NCBI GenBank assembly: GCA_020431405.1
Contig: JAGQIK010000013.1
Span: 1 to 42,414 of the forward strand
Length of the DNA: 42,414 bases
Source: Myxococcales bacterium
GTDB taxonomy: Bacteria; Myxococcota_A; Polyangia; GCA-2747355
Reading direction: 5' to 3'
Part shown: positions 40,251 to 42,414 of the stretch, in pieces
How positions within the stretch are numbered: position 1 is the stretch's first letter
How the letters are laid out: the number at the start of each line of letters is the position of its first letter
Translations under genes and position numbers: made by a program
Notes under the pieces: generated by a model
The model's database searches: none
What the model saw: the letters and a program-made list of their open reading frames with translations, nothing else
Told to the model about the DNA's origin: nothing

Positions 40251-41450
40251 CTAGTGCACCGCGAGCAGTGCGTAGTCGGTCTCGGCGTAGGGCACGCCTT
40301 CGACCATCTGGCGGTACAGCAGCGCGGCGAGCAGCGGCTCGCGGCAGGCCTCGCCGGCGCAGAGGTAGGTCTTGCCGCCGACATCGAGCTTGGGCTGCGA
40401 CCAGTCGAGCTGCGGGTGCGCGCGGCGCACCTCGCCGAGCTCGACGGCGTACTTGCGCGCCTGGTCGTACGACTTGGCCAACGCGCTGCGGGTCAGCGCC
40501 AGCAGCGTCGCCTTGGCGCGTGGGTGGCGCTCGTCGACGTGGTAGGCCGACATCAGCCGTTCGCAGGTCTTGAGCGCGGTCATGTAGAAGCCGAGCAGGC
40601 GCGGCAGCTGCTCGTGGTGCTCGATGTCGCGCAGGTAGAAGCGGCGTGCCTGTTCGAGTCGCCCCATGCGCTCGAGCAGGTTGCCGCCGTAGAGGTAGAG
40701 CGTGTTGCGGTAGCGCAGCTGGCCCGGGTCGGCGACGTCGAGCTCGAGCCCGGGCGCGCTGCCGAGGCTGTGGCGCGCCTCGTAGTCGCGCATCGCCGCC
40801 TCGACGTTGAGGAAGCCGGCGAGGACGCGCTCGTGCTCGATGCCGTTCTCCAGCGCGACGATCAGCGCCGCCACCAGCAGGATCACCGCCGCGAACAGCA
40901 GGCTCACCGGGTCGTCGCGGCGCGCGCCGCGCCCGAGCAGCTGCCGCTCGAAGCGCGACCAGACGTCGTCGAGACAGAAGCGGCGCTCGACGAGCTGCAG
41001 CACGGTGCGGTGCTCGCTCGACAGCGGACGCACCGGCGGGTGCCACCACAGCGCTGGACCGCCCTCGCGCTCGGCGCGCAGCGGGATGTAGGCCAGCGCC
41101 GCCAAAAGCCGCGTCAGCGCCGGGATATCGCCAGCGCTCAGCGCGGGCAGCGCGGCGTAGACGTCGAAGACACGCTGCGTGAGGTCGACGCCGCTCGGGC
41201 TGGGCTCGAGCGCCAGCAGCGCGTCGACGGCGCGGTCGAACGTCTCGCCGAACCCCGAGGGCGCGGCGAGGCGCACGGCCGCGCCGCGCGAGCGCGGGTA
41301 GCCGCGCGCGCCGATCACGCGCAGCCCCGCGTCGACATAGGCGTTGATGTGCCGCTCGGCGGCGAGGCGGTCGAGCTCGTGCGGCGTCAGGTCCCAGACG
41401 TCGGCGATGTCCTCGAGCGTGCGGTCCTGTCTCGGCGCGACCTCGCTCAT
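40251..41450 (-). CDS. Membrane-anchored helical protein, partner of the radical SAM enzyme
   Basis: The 399-residue protein starts at ATG 41450, sharing ATGA with the stop of the radical SAM gene. The N-terminus (about 10-45, TLEDIADVWDLTPHELDRLA) could be a helical recognition domain. A single hydrophobic segment (LLFAAVILLVAALIVAL) lies at about 184-200. The C-terminal half is helical with TPR-like pieces: NTLYLYGGNLLERMGRLEQA, RRFYLRDIEHHEQLPRLLGF, and a final part containing CAGEACREPLL. No family was recognised. Tight coupling suggests a joint role with the radical SAM protein, possibly as scaffold or substrate-presenting factor. Confidence 0.65.
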   Translation of the reverse strand: MSEVAPRQDRTLEDIADVWDLTPHELDRLAAERHINAYVDAGLRVIGARGYPRSRGAAVRLAAPSGFGETFDRAVDALLALEPSPSGVDLTQRVFDVYAALPALSAGDIPALTRLLAALAYIPLRAEREGGPALWWHPPVRPLSSEHRTVLQLVERRFCLDDVWSRFERQLLGRGARRDDPVSLLFAAVILLVAALIVALENGIEHERVLAGFLNVEAAMRDYEARHSLGSAPGLELDVADPGQLRYRNTLYLYGGNLLERMGRLEQARRFYLRDIEHHEQLPRLLGFYMTALKTCERLMSAYHVDERHPRAKATLLALTRSALAKSYDQARKYAVELGEVRRAHPQLDWSQPKLDVGGKTYLCAGEACREPLLAALLYRQMVEGVPYAETDYALLAVH

Positions 41451-42388
41451 GCCCGCCGCGTCTCGCGCAGCGTCTCGCCGCCCGACGAGGTGCGCAACAC
41501 GCGCTCGGCGGCGTCGGCCGACGAGCAGTAGACCAGCTGCTCTGCGCGCCGCTGCTGCGGGTCGCGCTGGTCGCAGACGGCGCACAGGTCGAGCTCGTCA
41601 GCGCGCCCGTCGGCGTGCAGCGCGCGGATGCGCTGCAGCGCGTCGCCGCCGAAGATCTCGGCGAGGCTCTGGCGCGAGAGGTCGCCGACGACCATCTTGC
41701 CGTCGTAGTCGAAGCAGCAGACGTTGATCGTGCCGTCGACCTGCACCTGAATCGGCCCGGCGGCTGGACGGCCGCACGAGGCGAGCCGCTGCTCGGCCGG
41801 CGCGATCTCGCGGTAGGCGCGGCCGTCGACCCAGTTGTGCGGGCGCCAGACCTCGACGTGCGCGGCGACGTGGCGCCAGCGCGTGATCCACGTCGGGATC
41901 TCGTCGCGGTTGGCGTCGAGCTCGCAGCACGTCATCTTCAGCGTCGCGCCGCCTCGCGCGGCCAGCGCGCGCGCGCGCCGCTCGATGTCGCACAGCCGCA
42001 CGCCGCGCGGCGGCTTGTGCACCTGGCGGAAGGTCTCCTCGGTGGTGGCGTAGAGGCTCACGCGCACCTCGGTGGCGAGCGAGGCGAGCGTGGCGATGTC
42101 GTCGTCGTCGACGCGCGCCAGGTTCGTCACGACGTGGACCTCGTCGAAGAGCTCGCGCGCCAAGGCGAGCTTGTTGCGCCAGCCTGGGTCGGCGCAGAAG
42201 TCGCCGAAGCCCGAGACGGTGCACATCGAAAGCGACGGCATCTCGGCGCGCGCGGCGCGCACGACGCGCTCGAACAGCGCGTCGGACATGATCTGCTGCG
42301 GCCGCGTGAGCGACTCGCGCGGGCACATGCTGCAGCGGTAGTTGCAGGCCGTCGAGGTCTCGACGCGGATCTCGCGCGTGTTGGGCAA
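41447..42388 (-). CDS. Radical SAM/SPASM domain protein (5' end uncertain)
   Basis: The visible 313 residues begin IRVETSTACNYRCSMCPRES, with the CxxxCxxC motif that binds the [4Fe-4S] cluster and SAM. Barrel strands follow (VHVVTNL, EVRVSLYATTEETFRQVHKP). A C-terminal SPASM-type cysteine set is visible: SCGRPAAG, INVCCFDYDGKMVVGDL and DLCAVCDQRD, which would hold an auxiliary cluster. SPASM enzymes modify peptides, nucleosides or proteins; the target is not identifiable here. The start at TTG 42388 is tentative. The frame stays open to the window edge, so the true start may lie beyond it. It overlaps the downstream gene by four bases. Confidence 0.85.
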   Translation of the reverse strand: MPNTREIRVETSTACNYRCSMCPRESLTRPQQIMSDALFERVVRAARAEMPSLSMCTVSGFGDFCADPGWRNKLALARELFDEVHVVTNLARVDDDDIATLASLATEVRVSLYATTEETFRQVHKPPRGVRLCDIERRARALAARGGATLKMTCCELDANRDEIPTWITRWRHVAAHVEVWRPHNWVDGRAYREIAPAEQRLASCGRPAAGPIQVQVDGTINVCCFDYDGKMVVGDLSRQSLAEIFGGDALQRIRALHADGRADELDLCAVCDQRDPQQRRAEQLVYCSSADAAERVLRTSSGGETLRETRRA

Positions 42389-42414
42389 GCACGCCGCAGG
42401 CGTGGGCGTGGGCG

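Overview
The window is a GC-rich bacterial chromosome segment. It carries many lipoproteins with Asp/Ala/Ser-rich stalks, Cys-rich and beta-propeller surface proteins, SNF2-type defence genes and GTG/TTG starts. This style fits Myxococcota (Polyangia-like) best, but that is an inference from gene content, with no rRNA or marker gene to confirm it. No rRNA, tRNA, CRISPR array or intact insertion sequence was seen.

Region 1 (1 to about 21,080) is a defence island. It opens with the 5' part of an McrB-like type IV restriction NTPase running off the left edge. A truncated remnant of a restriction-endonuclease-like gene lies directly upstream of it. Next come a voltage-gated-type K+ channel and a membrane protein with TerB-like, PH-like and discoidin/NADase-type domains. 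The core is a complete class 1 DISARM anti-phage system: drmD (3968-7513), drmMI (7516-11577), drmA (14944-18372), drmB (18365-20230) and drmC (20227-20976). drmD/drmMI are split from drmA/B/C by about 3.3 kb of opposite-strand genes. Four of these form a tight operon: TIGR04255-like protein, DUF5678-like protein, retropepsin-like protease and xylose-isomerase-like TIM barrel. A fifth gene sits apart from them, with an inverted repeat between. drmA has its own promoter-like sequence overlapping a tandem TTGTCCAA repeat.

Region 2 (about 21.4-30.9 kb) holds mostly single genes: a hypothetical protein, an EEP-superfamily nuclease/phosphatase, a Sel1-repeat protein, a propeller-like lipoprotein and a helical-repeat protein with a histone-H1-like tail. 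It also holds a lipoprotein ending in a phage tail-spike type self-cleaving chaperone (S74) domain, an exported fusion of a DUF4406-like domain with a deoxyribose-phosphate aldolase, and an FAD monooxygenase.

Region 3 (about 30.9-42.4 kb) is envelope-oriented. It has a 1004-residue Cys-repeat/SBBP-propeller lipoprotein, a DUF4870 membrane protein, a PilZ protein facing a secreted vWA protein, and a lipoprotein with two aspartic-protease halves. It also has a decayed nucleotidyltransferase-type pair and, at the right edge, a radical SAM/SPASM enzyme translationally coupled to a membrane-anchored partner.

The main points for follow-up are the antisense cassette inside DISARM, the exported DUF4406-aldolase fusion, the S74 lipoprotein, and three decayed gene remnants. 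Protein-family calls come from reading motifs by eye; no database search was run.
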